From the NCBI GenBank assembly GCA_016713135.1, contig JADJPR010000007.1, positions 248,001 through 312,000 on the forward strand: 64,000 nt of DNA, in the 5' to 3' direction. Each line of letters starts with the position of its first letter. Positions within the stretch are counted from its first letter, which is position 1. Source of the stretch: Rhodanobacteraceae bacterium (lineage in GTDB: Bacteria > Pseudomonadota > Gammaproteobacteria > Xanthomonadales > SZUA-5). The translations under genes and the position numbers were made by a program. Of the stretch, positions 63,889 through 64,000 are shown in pieces. The notes under the pieces are model-generated. The model had not been told where the DNA came from. It saw only the letters and a program-made list of their open reading frames with translations, and ran no database searches.

Positions 63889-64000
63889 GGGTTGCGCCAC
63901 AGTGTGGGGAGGTGCGCCTCGTACACCGGGCCCCCGTCGTGGATTCCCACGTGTTGCCCCGGGTGCAGGCCAGCGGCGGTCAATGCGTCGCGCCAGACCG
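63885..64000 (-). CDS. C-terminal end of an unidentified gene
   Basis: On the minus strand, one frame is open from the window edge and ends WRDALTAAGLHPGQHVGIHD, followed by GGPVYEAHLPTLWRNP and a stop at 63885-63887. The stop overlaps the ATG of the cyanophycinase-like gene, so it is the first known member of that operon. Only about 38 residues are visible, and I do not recognise the family. Confidence 0.6.
   Translation of the reverse strand, partial: VWRDALTAAGLHPGQHVGIHDGGPVYEAHLPTLWRNP

Overview
The window is GC-rich, densely coded bacterial DNA, most likely from a sulfur-oxidising gammaproteobacterium near the Lysobacterales (Xanthomonadales). The indications are a Lysobacterales-like gene complement (tol-pal-cpoB-queE-queC order, MurD of the MurD/MurD2 type), REP elements of the GTGGGAGCGG type, and a secreted protein ending in an LLRNGFE-like tail. 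This placement is inference; there is no rRNA to confirm it.

Region 1 (about 0.7-24.2 kb) is a sulfur island. It holds the sulfate/thiosulfate ABC genes cysW and cysA; a TlpA-like thioredoxin; three two-gene YeeE/YedE (TsuA-like) transporter pairs; a double rhodanese and a SoxH-like metallohydrolase; a near-complete sox set in the order soxC-D-Y-Z-A-X-B; a CsoR-family regulator; a FadL-type porin; a periplasmic DsrE-like protein; an octaheme tetrathionate-reductase-type cytochrome; and a 907-residue fusion of a seven-heme cytochrome c with a cytochrome b. The reading is that reduced sulfur compounds are imported or oxidised in the periplasm by Sox, and that the octaheme cytochrome with its membrane partner exchanges electrons with the quinone pool. 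Three 16-bp ATAC-N8-GTAT-like sites lie in front of transporter and cytochrome units and may form a regulon of the CsoR-like protein.

Region 2 (24.5-41.6 kb) is mostly housekeeping and signalling: murD, a cytochrome b561, a response-regulator/SpoIIE phosphatase with a STAS partner, a secreted endonuclease/phosphatase, a TPR-CHAT protease, trpE, an ABC-F ATPase, an FKBP isomerase, a Cache-HAMP-PAS-GGDEF-EAL protein and arginase.

Region 3 (42-50.3 kb) is the conserved block ruvB, ybgC, tolQ, tolR, tolA, tolB, pal, cpoB, queE, queC. Region 4 (50.3-64 kb) carries a MacB/FtsX-type permease, a second SpoIIE-like protein with an internal deletion, an M14-type deacylase, a delta-60 repeat secreted protein, a TPR-PAS-GGDEF protein, a DUF1176 protein, and an operon of a YfcC-type transporter with a secreted cyanophycinase-like peptidase.

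Two window-wide features deserve attention. First, many intergenic gaps are filled by palindromes whose two arms are short tandem arrays (for example TTGTTGG, GGACGCAAA, GAGGGCACGA). The array differs from locus to locus but matches between the two arms of one locus, and in places it runs into coding sequence. Second, seven genes (soxA, soxB, fadL, murD, the GGDEF-EAL gene, the FtsX permease, cyanophycinase) carry one-base frameshifts, all in the same direction (+1). Sequencing or assembly error is the most economical explanation, so these genes should not be called dead without checking reads.
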